In this document: one piece after another, positions 55,383 to 63,850 of the stretch
Layout of the letters: each line of letters begins with the position of its first letter
Position numbering within the stretch: the first letter of the stretch is position 1
From: Escherichia sp. E4742
GTDB lineage: Bacteria; Pseudomonadota; Gammaproteobacteria; Enterobacterales; Enterobacteriaceae
Direction: 5' to 3'
DNA: 64,000 nt
Assembly (NCBI RefSeq): GCF_005843885.1
Contig: NZ_CP040443.1
Coordinates: 3,844,001-3,908,000 of the forward strand
Translations under genes and position numbers: made by a program
Notes under the pieces: model-generated
Told to the model about the DNA's origin: nothing
Databases searched by the model: none
Seen by the model: only the letters and a program-made list of their open reading frames with translations

Positions 55383-56198
55383 TTATTGATTAAATGGCGC
55401 TTCGTGTTTAAGAACTTTATCAATCACGTCCAGTACGCCTTCACGGTTATTGGAACCTGCACGATATTTCGCCGCTGCAACAACCGCGCTGCCGGCATTT
55501 TCCATTGCGAAGCTGTACCCTGCCTGACGCAGCATCTCAATATCATTACCGCCATCGCCAAAGACCACGACTTCGCTGTCGTCTATTCCCCATAATTTCT
55601 GGAGTTGACGCAGGCCATTGGCTTTATGCACGCCGGGGATGATTAAATCGATGCTGCCGTTGCCGGTATGCACTGGCACCATAACATCGCCGATGGCTTC
55701 ATGTAATGCTTTCTGCACTTGTGGAATCAGTTCATCGGAAAGATTCAGGCCAAACTTGAAGAAGATATCTTCTAAGTTGTCAAAGTTATCGACGTATTCC
55801 AGACGGTGATAATACATTTCCGCCACAGTTTTCATGGCATCGTCATATTTTTTGAGGGTATAGGCGCTATTTTTACCGCAGGCAATAATCTCCACTTCCG
55901 GGCGCGTCAGCAAATGCGCCACGACAGTGGCAAAAGCATCTTTCGATAGCTCGCCATTAAAAACATCTTTGCCTTCGCTCACTACCCAGCCGCCATTTTC
56001 CGCCACAAAAGCAATTTCATCAGCAATTTCGGGGAAGAATGAGATCAACTGATAATATTGATTCCCGCTGGCAACCACAAAGCGAATACCTTGTGCTTTC
56101 ATCTGCTGATATTGGGCCATAAACCGCTCGCGGTTATAGGTTTTTTGATCGCTTAAGAAAGTACCGTCCATGTCTACCGCAATTAATTTAATGCCCAT
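55383..56198 (-). CDS. ybjI: HAD-family FMN/sugar phosphatase YbjI
   Basis: 271 aa from ATG at 56198, which shares its A with the ybjJ stop (TGATG); a TTG codon just before is not needed. Cof-type HAD: VDMDGTFL with nucleophile D9, FVVASGNQYYQ, and FGDGGNDIEM near 214. E. coli YbjI hydrolyses FMN and erythrose-4-phosphate. It is a close paralogue of YbiV in this window. Coupled to ybjJ. Confidence 0.96.
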   Translation of the reverse strand: MGIKLIAVDMDGTFLSDQKTYNRERFMAQYQQMKAQGIRFVVASGNQYYQLISFFPEIADEIAFVAENGGWVVSEGKDVFNGELSKDAFATVVAHLLTRPEVEIIACGKNSAYTLKKYDDAMKTVAEMYYHRLEYVDNFDNLEDIFFKFGLNLSDELIPQVQKALHEAIGDVMVPVHTGNGSIDLIIPGVHKANGLRQLQKLWGIDDSEVVVFGDGGNDIEMLRQAGYSFAMENAGSAVVAAAKYRAGSNNREGVLDVIDKVLKHEAPFNQ

Positions 56199-57406
56199 CA
56201 ACTATTCTCCATCGCAGTCTGCGTTTTTGTATCGGGTTTGGCGACGGCTTTTGCGACGATAGCCGCGAGAATAACCAGCGCCAGTACAACCAGCATTGCA
56301 CTACGTAATCCATAATGTTCGCCGAGATAGCCCAGAAGAGGCGGCCCGACGAGGAAAGCCAGATAACCGGTCGTGGCCACTACGCTGACACGGGTTGGCG
56401 CATCGGGGCCGGTATCACTGGCGGCTGAAATGGTCAGCGGGAAGCCCAGCGAGGCACCCAGTCCCCAAAGAACGACAGATACCCCGGCGACCCAGGCGCT
56501 ATCAACAAAAATAATCAGCCCGATACCCAACGCACCCATTAGTGCACTGGCACGTACCACGGCAACGCGGCTGTAGCGATCAATAAACCAGCCGCCGGTA
56601 AAACGTCCAACGGTCATCCCCAATGTGAAACCTGCGTATATCAATGAGCCGGACGTTGGGCTAAATCCGTGGCCATCAACCATTAATAAGGGTAACCAGT
56701 CGTTGGCAGATCCTTCTGCAAAAGCCATTGCCAGCACCACGACACCAATTAATAGCAACTGAATATCGCGATAAAAAGGAACCCCTTTTTCACTATGCTG
56801 CGTGCCATCGGCAGCATTTTTTCCCGTACCGTCAGGGATTGCCTGAATAGCGATATAAATAGGCGCGATGCCCACCAGCGCCGCCAGCAAAATGTGAACA
56901 GTTGCCGGAACTCCAAAGGCCGTCAGCGCCATCCCTACACCAGCCCCCGCCAGCGTACCGAGACTGTAGAAGCCATGCATCATCGGCAAAACCGTTTTAT
57001 TCATTTCTCGCTCAACGGCAGCACCTTCAACGTTTATCGCAACTTCAGCGGAACCAAAACTGGCGCCAAAAACGCCAAGACCAACGGCAAAGAGCAGGGG
57101 CGATGTCAGCCAGAGTGCCAGACTTAGTATCATCATCCCGATCAATGCGCAGGACATGGTGACCAGGATGACATTACGCGTCCCAAAGCGTTTTACTAAC
57201 CACGCCGAGCAGAGAATTCCGCTCATTGAACCAATCGACAGGCCAAAGAGTACACCGCCCATTTCAGCAGTCGAGACAGAAAGAATGTCGCGAATAGCTG
57301 GCGTACGGGTTGCCCAGGACGCCATTAGCAGCCCCGGTAAAAAGAAGAACATAAACAACGCCCAGGTACGGCGTTTCAAGGCATTACGTGAAGAATTTGC
57401 GGCCAT
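56198..57406 (-). CDS. ybjJ: MFS transporter YbjJ
   Basis: 402 aa with 12 helices and MFS motifs (SIGSMSGILCSAWLVKRFGTR near 58-75). It belongs to the fucose permease-like/uncharacterised MFS group; the substrate is unknown. It is divergent from rcdA, with 83 bp between starts, and coupled to ybjI, so a transported phosphate-related or flavin-like compound is conceivable but unproven. Confidence 0.94.
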   Translation of the reverse strand: MAANSSRNALKRRTWALFMFFFLPGLLMASWATRTPAIRDILSVSTAEMGGVLFGLSIGSMSGILCSAWLVKRFGTRNVILVTMSCALIGMMILSLALWLTSPLLFAVGLGVFGASFGSAEVAINVEGAAVEREMNKTVLPMMHGFYSLGTLAGAGVGMALTAFGVPATVHILLAALVGIAPIYIAIQAIPDGTGKNAADGTQHSEKGVPFYRDIQLLLIGVVVLAMAFAEGSANDWLPLLMVDGHGFSPTSGSLIYAGFTLGMTVGRFTGGWFIDRYSRVAVVRASALMGALGIGLIIFVDSAWVAGVSVVLWGLGASLGFPLTISAASDTGPDAPTRVSVVATTGYLAFLVGPPLLGYLGEHYGLRSAMLVVLALVILAAIVAKAVAKPDTKTQTAMENS

Positions 57407-57489
57407 AGATCACGTCAAAAAAAGAAGATGAAAGACAACCTTAGCAAGGTTGTGTACATTTGTACACAATTGTAAAAAGAGGAAATGAC

Positions 57490-58065
57490 ATGCGTCGCGC
57501 TAACGATCCACAACGGCGAGAAAAAATCATCCAGGCCACTCTCGAGGCGGTGAAACTTTACGGAATACATGCCGTGACGCACCGTAAAATAGCTACCCTT
57601 GCCGGGGTACCGTTAGGGTCGATGACCTACTATTTTTCAGGAATTGATGAGCTATTGCTGGAGGCGTTCAGCAGTTTTACTGAGATCATGTCCCGGCAAT
57701 ATCAGGCATTTTTTAGCGATGTTAGTGATGCTCCAGGCGCATGCCAGGCTATCACCGATATGATCTACAGCTCACAGGTTGCAACGCCGGACAACATGGA
57801 ACTGATGTATCAACTCTACGCGCTGGCCAGTCGAAAACCGCTATTAAAAACGGTAATGCAAAACTGGATGCAGCGCAGTCAGCAAACGCTCGAACAATGG
57901 TTTGAACCCGGAACTGCCCGGGCTCTGGATGCTTTTATTGAAGGGATGACGCTGCATTTTGTCACTGACCGTAAGCCGCTATCGCGCGAGGAGATTTTAC
58001 GGATGGTGGCACGAGTGGCAGGGCTGGAGATAAATTTCAGGCAACAAAAAACCCATCAACCTTGA
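57490..58065 (+). CDS. rcdA: TetR-family regulator RcdA
   Basis: 191 aa from ATG at 57490 behind GAGGAAATGAC. The N-terminal HTH includes VTHRKIATLAGVPLGSMTYYF (about 28-48). RcdA activates csgD and so curli and biofilm, and represses appY and others. From memory the K-12 protein ends near RVAG at 178 residues; here the frame runs 13 codons further into the terminator stem. It is divergent from ybjJ and may control it. Confidence 0.93.
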   Translation: MRRANDPQRREKIIQATLEAVKLYGIHAVTHRKIATLAGVPLGSMTYYFSGIDELLLEAFSSFTEIMSRQYQAFFSDVSDAPGACQAITDMIYSSQVATPDNMELMYQLYALASRKPLLKTVMQNWMQRSQQTLEQWFEPGTARALDAFIEGMTLHFVTDRKPLSREEILRMVARVAGLEINFRQQKTHQP

Positions 58066-58088
58066 ACCGAAATGGCGGGGTTGATGGG
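58052..58088. terminator. Bidirectional terminator between rcdA and ybjL
   Basis: CCCATCAACC and GGTTGATGGG form a 10-bp stem. On the minus strand it is followed by TTTTTTGTT, ending ybjL; the rcdA coding end lies inside the stem. Confidence 0.85.
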
Positions 58089-58200
58089 CTCCACAAAATG
58101 GGGACATCAAAGAAAAGCAGTGGCACTAATTAAGACTGATGCCCCAAAGAAAAGTTCGCCGATTGTACAAAAAAATTTCATTTTCAGGGCAACTTCAGTT

Positions 58201-59886
58201 TTATCCGAGTCCTGGCCATACCATGACAATGATTGTCCCGGCCAGCGTTAGCAGTACGTTAGCTATTGCATAAGTACCCGCATAACCTAAGGCTGGGATG
58301 TTACTGCGTGCGGTGTCGCTGATGATCTCCATTGCCGGAGCACAAGTACGTGCCCCCATCATCGCGCCGAACAGGAGTGCGCGGTTCATACGCAGTACAT
58401 AAGCGCCGAACAGGAAGCAGATAACCACCGGCACCAGACTGACAATCAATCCGGCAATTAACATCTGACCACCGATCGCGCCCAGGCCGTTATTAATGCC
58501 GCTACCGGCGCTTAAACCAACGCCTGCCATAAACACCATCAAGCCGAATTCTTTCACCATGCTTAACGCCCCCTGCGGAATGTAACCGAAGGTCGGGTGG
58601 TTAGCGCGCATAAAGCCCAACATAATGCCGGCGAATAACAAGCCAGCAGCGTTACCCATGCCGAAGCTAAATGTACTGAACTGGAAGGTGATCATCCCGA
58701 TCATCAGGCCAATAACAAAGAACGCGCAGAATGCCAGCAGGTCTGTGACCTGGCTGTGAATCGAGATAAAGCCGATGCGGTCAGCAATGGTTTTCACGCG
58801 ACGGGCATCGCCGCTCACCTGCAAAACATCACCTTTATTAAGCACAACGTTGTCATCAATTGGCATCTCAATCTGGCTGCGGATGACGCGGTTAAGGAAG
58901 CAACCGTGATCGGTCAACTTCAGTTGTGCCAGACGTTTACCTACCGCGTTATGGTTTTTGACGACGACCTCTTCAGTGACGATACGCATGTCGAGAAGGT
59001 CACGATCAAAAACTTCTTTACCGTTACGGAAGCTGGGATCGAGGCGGGCATGGGCGTCTGGATATCCCACTAACGCTATCTCATCGCCCATTTGCAGCAC
59101 GGCGTCGCCATCCGGATTTGCCAGAATCCCGTTACGACGAATACGTTCAATGTAGCAACCAGTTTGACGATAAATACCCAATTCACGCAGATTTTTGCCG
59201 TCGGTCCAGGCCACCAGCTCCGGGCCGACACGGTAGGCGCGGATCACCGGCAAATAAACTTTTCGGCTGGCATCGGTGTCCAGGCCACGTTCGCGAGCGA
59301 TTTGTTGGGCGCTGGTCTGTAAATCCTGATGTTGCAACTTCGGTAAATAACGTGCACCGACAATTAAACTCACCAGGCCAATTAAATAAGTTAACGCATA
59401 CCCAAGGCTTAGATTATCCAGTGCTGTGGAGAGCTGTCCGCTTTCCATACCAGAATGGCGTAATGTGTCGCCAGCACCGACCAGAACCGGTGTCGATGTC
59501 ATGGAGCCAGCCAACATACCGGCCGTCAGACCGATATCCCAGCCAAACAGCTTACCCAACCCTAAGGCGATCACCAGCGCACTGCTAACCATCACCAGAG
59601 CTAACATTAGGTAATTTTTCCCATCGCGGAAAAAAATGGAAAAAAAGTTGGGTCCGGCTTCGACCCCGACGCAGAAAATAAACAACATAAAGCCAAGATT
59701 AAGCGCGTCGGTGTTAATGCTGAAATGTTGTTGCCCTAATAGTAACGATACGACTAAAACGCCAATGGAATTACCCAGTTGGATTGAACCAAGTCGTAAT
59801 TTTCCTAGACATAGTCCAAGCGCAAGGACTACAAATAATAACAGAATGTAATTCCCATTTAACAATTCGGCGACGTTTATATTCAC
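58201..59886 (-). CDS. ybjL: YbjL, AAE-family transporter with TrkA-C domains
   Basis: 561 aa inner-membrane protein. Two blocks of five to six helices (about 1-180 and 385-560) flank two RCK/TrkA-C domains (about 205-290 and 295-375). The GxGxSAGSGINNG and PALGYAGTYAIANVLL segments fit the aspartate:alanine exchanger family. The substrate of YbjL is not established. Monocistronic. Confidence 0.94.
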   Translation of the reverse strand: MNINVAELLNGNYILLLFVVLALGLCLGKLRLGSIQLGNSIGVLVVSLLLGQQHFSINTDALNLGFMLFIFCVGVEAGPNFFSIFFRDGKNYLMLALVMVSSALVIALGLGKLFGWDIGLTAGMLAGSMTSTPVLVGAGDTLRHSGMESGQLSTALDNLSLGYALTYLIGLVSLIVGARYLPKLQHQDLQTSAQQIARERGLDTDASRKVYLPVIRAYRVGPELVAWTDGKNLRELGIYRQTGCYIERIRRNGILANPDGDAVLQMGDEIALVGYPDAHARLDPSFRNGKEVFDRDLLDMRIVTEEVVVKNHNAVGKRLAQLKLTDHGCFLNRVIRSQIEMPIDDNVVLNKGDVLQVSGDARRVKTIADRIGFISIHSQVTDLLAFCAFFVIGLMIGMITFQFSTFSFGMGNAAGLLFAGIMLGFMRANHPTFGYIPQGALSMVKEFGLMVFMAGVGLSAGSGINNGLGAIGGQMLIAGLIVSLVPVVICFLFGAYVLRMNRALLFGAMMGARTCAPAMEIISDTARSNIPALGYAGTYAIANVLLTLAGTIIVMVWPGLG

Positions 59887-60153
59887 GGAGACTAACTTCT
59901 TGTTTACGAGTAAGCTGTTGAAAGAAATGGTAATTTAAGATAATGTTTTTACCTGAAATCAGGGCGCGGATTCATTCAGCGCACATAAGCAATAGTAAAG
60001 AAACAATATATTTTACTAGTGTAATCACATTAAGTACCAACGGCTATAAAAATTGCGTTGGCCTATATTAGCATGGAATGCGAAGCGGCTTTATCTTACT
60101 GAACGCCATAGTGGCGAAAATGTGTTCGATAGAGGCAGTGTCAGGAGGAGCGA

Positions 60154-60531
60154 GTGAAACATAAACAACGTTGGGCGGGGGCAATCTGCTGTTTTGTCCT
60201 CTTCATTGTAGTGTGCCTGTTCCTGGCGACGCAAATGAAAGGCGCTTTTCGGGCTGCCGGGCATCCTGAAATCGGCTTGCTGTTTTTCATTCTTCCTGGG
60301 GCGGTTGCCAGCTTTTTTTCGCAGCGTAGAGAAGTTCTTAAACCGCTGTTTGGCGCAATGCTGGCGGCACCGTGTTCTATGTTAATTATGCGTCTGTTTT
60401 TTTCACCAACACGCTCATTCTGGCAAGAGCTGGCGTGGTTATTGAGCGCCGTCTTCTGGTGTGCGTTGGGGGCGTTGTGTTTCTTGTTTATTAGTAGTTT
60501 GTTCAAGTCACAGCACAGAAAAAATCAATAA
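60154..60531 (+). CDS. ybjM: YbjM, inner-membrane protein of unknown function
   Basis: 125 aa with four predicted transmembrane helices (about 8-26, 38-56, 66-86, 95-118) and positively charged loops. No family function is known. AGGAGGAGCGAG precedes the ATG. It is followed by a hairpin shared with convergent grxA. Confidence 0.92.
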   Translation: MKHKQRWAGAICCFVLFIVVCLFLATQMKGAFRAAGHPEIGLLFFILPGAVASFFSQRREVLKPLFGAMLAAPCSMLIMRLFFSPTRSFWQELAWLLSAVFWCALGALCFLFISSLFKSQHRKNQ

Positions 60532-60552
60532 AGCCCTCAAACAGAGAGGGCT
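60532..60552. terminator. Hairpin between ybjM and grxA
   Basis: AGCCCTC and GAGGGCT form a 7-bp stem around a 7-nt loop, between the convergent stops. Confidence 0.7.
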
Positions 60553-60562
60553 TATCCGGCAA

Positions 60563-60820
60563 TCAGGCTTCAAGATTCTCTTTCACCCAGGCAGCAAAAT
60601 CGGTATAGCCGCCGATGTGTTGCTGATCGACAAAAATCTGCGGTACGGTTTCTACTGGTTTACCCGCTTTCTGTTGTAAATCTTCTTTGCTAATCCCTTC
60701 TGCACGAATATCAACATACTGATATTCAAAGTCATCGCGTTCATTACTCAGTTTGTCTGCCAACTCTTTAGCACGCACGCAGTAAGGGCAACCCGGACGA
60801 CCAAAAATAACGGTTTGCAT
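60563..60820 (-). CDS. grxA: Glutaredoxin 1 (GrxA)
   Basis: 85 aa from ATG at 60820 (37 further open codons cross the promoter and are not used). Active site C-P-Y-C at 11-14, cis-proline in TVPQIFVDQ near 60, and the GGYTDF glutathione-binding segment. It reduces ribonucleotide reductase, PAPS reductase and OxyR itself. Residue 9 is Pro (GRPGCPYC); I recall Ser in K-12. An OxyR site lies upstream. Confidence 0.97.
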   Translation of the reverse strand: MQTVIFGRPGCPYCVRAKELADKLSNERDDFEYQYVDIRAEGISKEDLQQKAGKPVETVPQIFVDQQHIGGYTDFAAWVKENLEA

Positions 60821-60879
60821 TGTTTCTCTCCTCATCTGTTTATGTCCGCCATGATTACGCCAAAATTTATTCGCTGAAA

Positions 60880-60916
60880 GTAGGTTTAACCTGTTGCATT
60901 GATTGCTTAAAGCTAT
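60880..60916 (-). promoter_or_regulatory. OxyR binding site upstream of grxA
   Basis: GTAG-N7-CTGT-N7-ATTG-N7-CTAT follows the OxyR tetramer pattern ATAG-N7-CTAT-N7-ATAG-N7-CTAT with exact spacing and 12 of 16 defined bases. It lies 60-96 bp before grxA, matching its known peroxide induction. Confidence 0.8.
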
Positions 60917-60925
60917 AACTGTTAA

Positions 60926-60941
60926 GCACAACGCAACGAAA
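60926..60941 (+). promoter_or_regulatory. Possible SoxS/MarA box upstream of ybjC-nfsA
   Basis: GCACAACGCAACGAAA fits GCAY-N7-CWA with one mismatch (CGA), about 40-55 bp before ybjC. The ybjC-nfsA-rimK genes are known SoxS targets, so the position is sensible, but the match is imperfect. Confidence 0.35.
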
Positions 60942-60979
60942 GGTTTTAAAATAGCAATTCACTTTGCAGAGGGAAGCTT

Positions 60980-61267
60980 ATGCGCGCGATCGGTAAATTA
61001 CCTAAAAGCGTGTTGATACTGGAATTCATCGGCATGATGTTACTGGTGACGGTGCTGCTGTCGTTAAGCCATTACCTTTCGCTTCCGGTGCCGTTTTCGA
61101 TGCCAGAGATACAAATTCTGATGATTTTTCTCGGTGTTTTGCTCATGCTTCCCGCTGCGGTGGTGGTTATTCTTCAGGTGGCAAAACGGCTTGCCCCACA
61201 ACTGATGAACCGCCCACTGGAATCTTCACGTTCAGAAAGAGAAAAAGATAATGACGCCAACCATTGA
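60980..61267 (+). CDS. ybjC: YbjC, small inner-membrane protein
   Basis: 95 aa with two transmembrane helices (about 12-32 and 43-66) and a charged C-terminal tail. Function unknown. It is the first gene of the SoxRS-linked ybjC-nfsA-rimK-ybjN cluster and overlaps nfsA by 17 bp, so the two are translationally linked. Confidence 0.92.
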   Translation: MRAIGKLPKSVLILEFIGMMLLVTVLLSLSHYLSLPVPFSMPEIQILMIFLGVLLMLPAAVVVILQVAKRLAPQLMNRPLESSRSEREKDNDANH

Positions 61268-61973
61268 ACTTATTTGTGGCCATCGCTCCATTCGCCATTT
61301 CACTGATGACCCCATTTCTGAGGCGCAGCGTGAGGCGATTATCAACAGCGCCCGAGCGACTTCCAGTTCTAGTTTTTTGCAATGCAGTAGCATTATTCGC
61401 ATTACCGATAGAACGCTGCGTGAAGAACTGGTAACGCTGACCGGCGGGCAAAAACATGTGGCGCAAGCGGCGGAGTTCTGGGTGTTCTGTGCCGACTTTA
61501 ACCGTCATTTACAGATCTGTCCGGATGCACAACTTGGCCTGGCGGAACAACTGTTGCTCGGTGTCGTTGATACGGCAATGATGGCGCAAAATGCGTTAAC
61601 TGCAGCGGAATCGCTGGGGTTGGGCGGAGTATATATTGGTGGACTGCGCAATAATATCGAAGCAGTGACAGAACTGCTGAAGTTACCAAAGCATGTTCTG
61701 CCGCTGTTCGGGCTGTGCCTTGGCTGGCCTGCGGATAATCCGGATCTCAAGCCGCGTTTACCGGCCTCTATTGTAGTGCATGAAAACAGCTATCAACCGC
61801 TGGATAAAGACGCTCTGGCGCAGTATGACGAGCAACTGGCGGAATATTATCTCACCCGTGGCAGCAATAATCGTCGGGATACCTGGAGCGACCATATTCG
61901 TCGGACAATCATTAAAGAAAGCCGTCCTTTTATTCTCGATTATTTGCATAAACAAGGTTGGGCGACGCGCTAA
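61251..61973 (+). CDS. nfsA: Major oxygen-insensitive NADPH nitroreductase NfsA
   Basis: 240 aa FMN-binding nitroreductase. N-terminal HRSIRHFTDDPIS contacts FMN phosphate, and the C-terminal NRRDTWSDHIRR region carries the NADPH-binding arginines. It reduces nitro-aromatics such as nitrofurazone in two-electron steps. Loss gives nitrofuran resistance; this copy is intact. Confidence 0.97.
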   Translation: MTPTIELICGHRSIRHFTDDPISEAQREAIINSARATSSSSFLQCSSIIRITDRTLREELVTLTGGQKHVAQAAEFWVFCADFNRHLQICPDAQLGLAEQLLLGVVDTAMMAQNALTAAESLGLGGVYIGGLRNNIEAVTELLKLPKHVLPLFGLCLGWPADNPDLKPRLPASIVVHENSYQPLDKDALAQYDEQLAEYYLTRGSNNRRDTWSDHIRRTIIKESRPFILDYLHKQGWATR

Positions 61974-62033
61974 AACCGTAACGCCGATGTATTATACGCG
62001 GGCTTTTGACCAGGTCTGACAGAGAGGTGCAGG

Positions 62034-62936
62034 GTGAAAATTGCCATATTGTCCCGGGATGGAACGCTCTATTCGTGTAAGCGGCTGCGTGAAGCCGCTA
62101 TACAGCGTGGTCACCTGGTTGAAATTCTCGATCCGCTTTCTTGCTACATGAACATTAATCCAGCGGCGTCTTCCATTCACTATAAAGGCCGCAAACTCCC
62201 CCATTTTGACGCAGTGATCCCGCGTATTGGCACCGCCATTACCTTTTATGGGACGGCGGCGCTACGCCAGTTCGAAATGCTGGGGAGTTATCCGCTCAAT
62301 GAGTCGGTCGCGATTGCCCGAGCGCGTGACAAATTGCGCTCCATGCAACTGTTAGCGCGACAGGGCATTGACCTGCCTGTAACAGGCATGGCGCATTCGC
62401 CGGATGATACCAGCGACTTAATCGAGATGGTCGGTGGTGCGCCGCTGGTGGTCAAGTTGGTCGAAGGCACGCAGGGGATTGGAGTGGTGCTTGCGGAGAC
62501 GCGTCAGGCAGCAGAAAGCGTAATTGACGCTTTTCGCGGTCTTAATGCGCATATTCTGGTGCAGGAATATATAAAAGAAGCAAGAGGCCGCGACATCCGT
62601 TGTCTGGTCGTTGGCGATGAAGTGGTCGCGGCAATTGAACGGCAGGCGAAAGAGGGCGATTTTCGTTCCAATTTGCATCGCGGTGGTGCGGCAAGCATTG
62701 CCAGTATTACCCCGCAGGAGCGTGAAATTGCCATAAAAGCCGCGCGAACGATGGCGCTGGATGTTGCTGGTGTGGATATTCTGCGTGCAAATCGCGGACC
62801 GTTAGTGATGGAGGTGAATGCGTCGCCCGGTCTGGAAGGAATAGAGAAAACCACCGGTATCGACATCGCGGGTAAAATGATCCGTTGGATTGAGCGCCAC
62901 GCCACGGCAGAATATTGCTTAAAAACTGGTGGTTAG
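62034..62936 (+). CDS. rimK: Ribosomal protein S6 glutamate ligase RimK
   Basis: 300 aa ATP-grasp ligase. The ATP-grasp core (about 105-290) has the loop KLVEGTQGIGVVL near 141, QEYIKEARGRDIRCLVVGD near 178, and the metal site VMEVNASPGLEG near 258. It adds glutamates to the C-terminus of S6 and can make poly-alpha-glutamate. Its final codons (ATAEYCLK) contain the 25-bp stretch repeated after gsiD. Confidence 0.97.
   Translation: MKIAILSRDGTLYSCKRLREAAIQRGHLVEILDPLSCYMNINPAASSIHYKGRKLPHFDAVIPRIGTAITFYGTAALRQFEMLGSYPLNESVAIARARDKLRSMQLLARQGIDLPVTGMAHSPDDTSDLIEMVGGAPLVVKLVEGTQGIGVVLAETRQAAESVIDAFRGLNAHILVQEYIKEARGRDIRCLVVGDEVVAAIERQAKEGDFRSNLHRGGAASIASITPQEREIAIKAARTMALDVAGVDILRANRGPLVMEVNASPGLEGIEKTTGIDIAGKMIRWIERHATAEYCLKTGG
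62901..62925. repeat. 25-bp exact match to DNA after gsiD, copy 2
   Basis: Lies within the rimK coding end and is identical over 25 bases to 38000-38024. Confidence 0.85.
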
Positions 62937-63023
62937 TCGCAATAACGTGACTGATCATGGTTTTGCCTGCGCTTTTTGCGTAAGCTGTGCCAGTCTTTTT
63001 ATCGGAAGAGGTTGTACAAAATT

Positions 63024-63500
63024 ATGACATCGCTGGTCGTTCCTGGTCTGGATACGTTGCGTCAATGGCTCGATGACCTGGGGATGAGTTTTTTTGAATG
63101 TGATAACTGTCAGGCGCTACATCTGCCGCATATGCAGAATTTCGACGGTGTCTTTGATGCCAAAATCGACCTGATTGATAACACGATCCTGTTTTCTGCC
63201 ATGGCGGAAGTCAGACCTTCAGCCGTGTTGCCGCTGGCGGCGGATTTGTCGGCCATCAATGCCAGTTCGCTGACTGTGAAAGCATTTCTTGATATGCAGG
63301 ATGATAATCTGCCAAAGCTGGTGGTTTGCCAGTCTTTATCCGTTATGCAGGGCGTAACCTATGAACAGTTTGCATGGTTTGTACGCCAGAGTGAAGAGCA
63401 GATTTCGATGGTCATCCTTGAAGCCAATGCCCATCAACTACTGTTGCCGACTGACGATGAAGGGCAAAATAACGTTACCGAAAACTATTTCCTTCATTGA
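63024..63500 (+). CDS. ybjN: YbjN, putative sensory transduction regulator
   Basis: 158 aa from ATG at 63024 behind GGAAGAGGTTGTACAAAATT; sixteen open codons upstream are not family-like. Alpha/beta protein with the YbjN/Tir-chaperone-like fold. Overproduction affects motility, biofilm and stress survival in E. coli; its mechanism is unknown. The acidic end includes DDEGQNN. Confidence 0.95.
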   Translation: MTSLVVPGLDTLRQWLDDLGMSFFECDNCQALHLPHMQNFDGVFDAKIDLIDNTILFSAMAEVRPSAVLPLAADLSAINASSLTVKAFLDMQDDNLPKLVVCQSLSVMQGVTYEQFAWFVRQSEEQISMVILEANAHQLLLPTDDEGQNNVTENYFLH

Positions 63501-63850
63501 TAACTCTTTTTGAGCACGCAGTCGCTGCCGCAGTGACTGCGCATTATAATATTTCCTGCTAAATTTAACCTTCCATTAAAGATTTTTTCACTTGTCTTAT
63601 GCCGAATTTGCTTTATCACATAGAGCAAATGCGCATAAAAATTTGTTAAATACTGTTTTTTAATTACAGCTATAGTTTCAAACCCTGGCTAAAGTTATTC
63701 TTGCAAGGCTTTTATATAGCGAGCAATGCTGGCCGGGAGAGAGTTCTCTTTTCTTGCGCCGCGCCGATAAAAAATATGCACGTTTATTGCATATCTTTCA
63801 GTGTGACAACTTTTGTTCGTTTGTTAACGAACTTTCAGAAGGAAAGAGAT
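63501..63850. other. ybjN-potF intergenic region
   Basis: 350 bp without a gene. An imperfect hairpin (CGCAGTCGCTG, CCG, CAGTGACTGCG at 63517-63541, with one G-U pair) follows ybjN and may end its transcript. The rest is A/T-rich promoter DNA for potFGHI, with TTTATCACATAGAGC and two AACGAAC/GTTAACGAAC segments near 63810-63830. No reading frame looks real. Confidence 0.6.
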
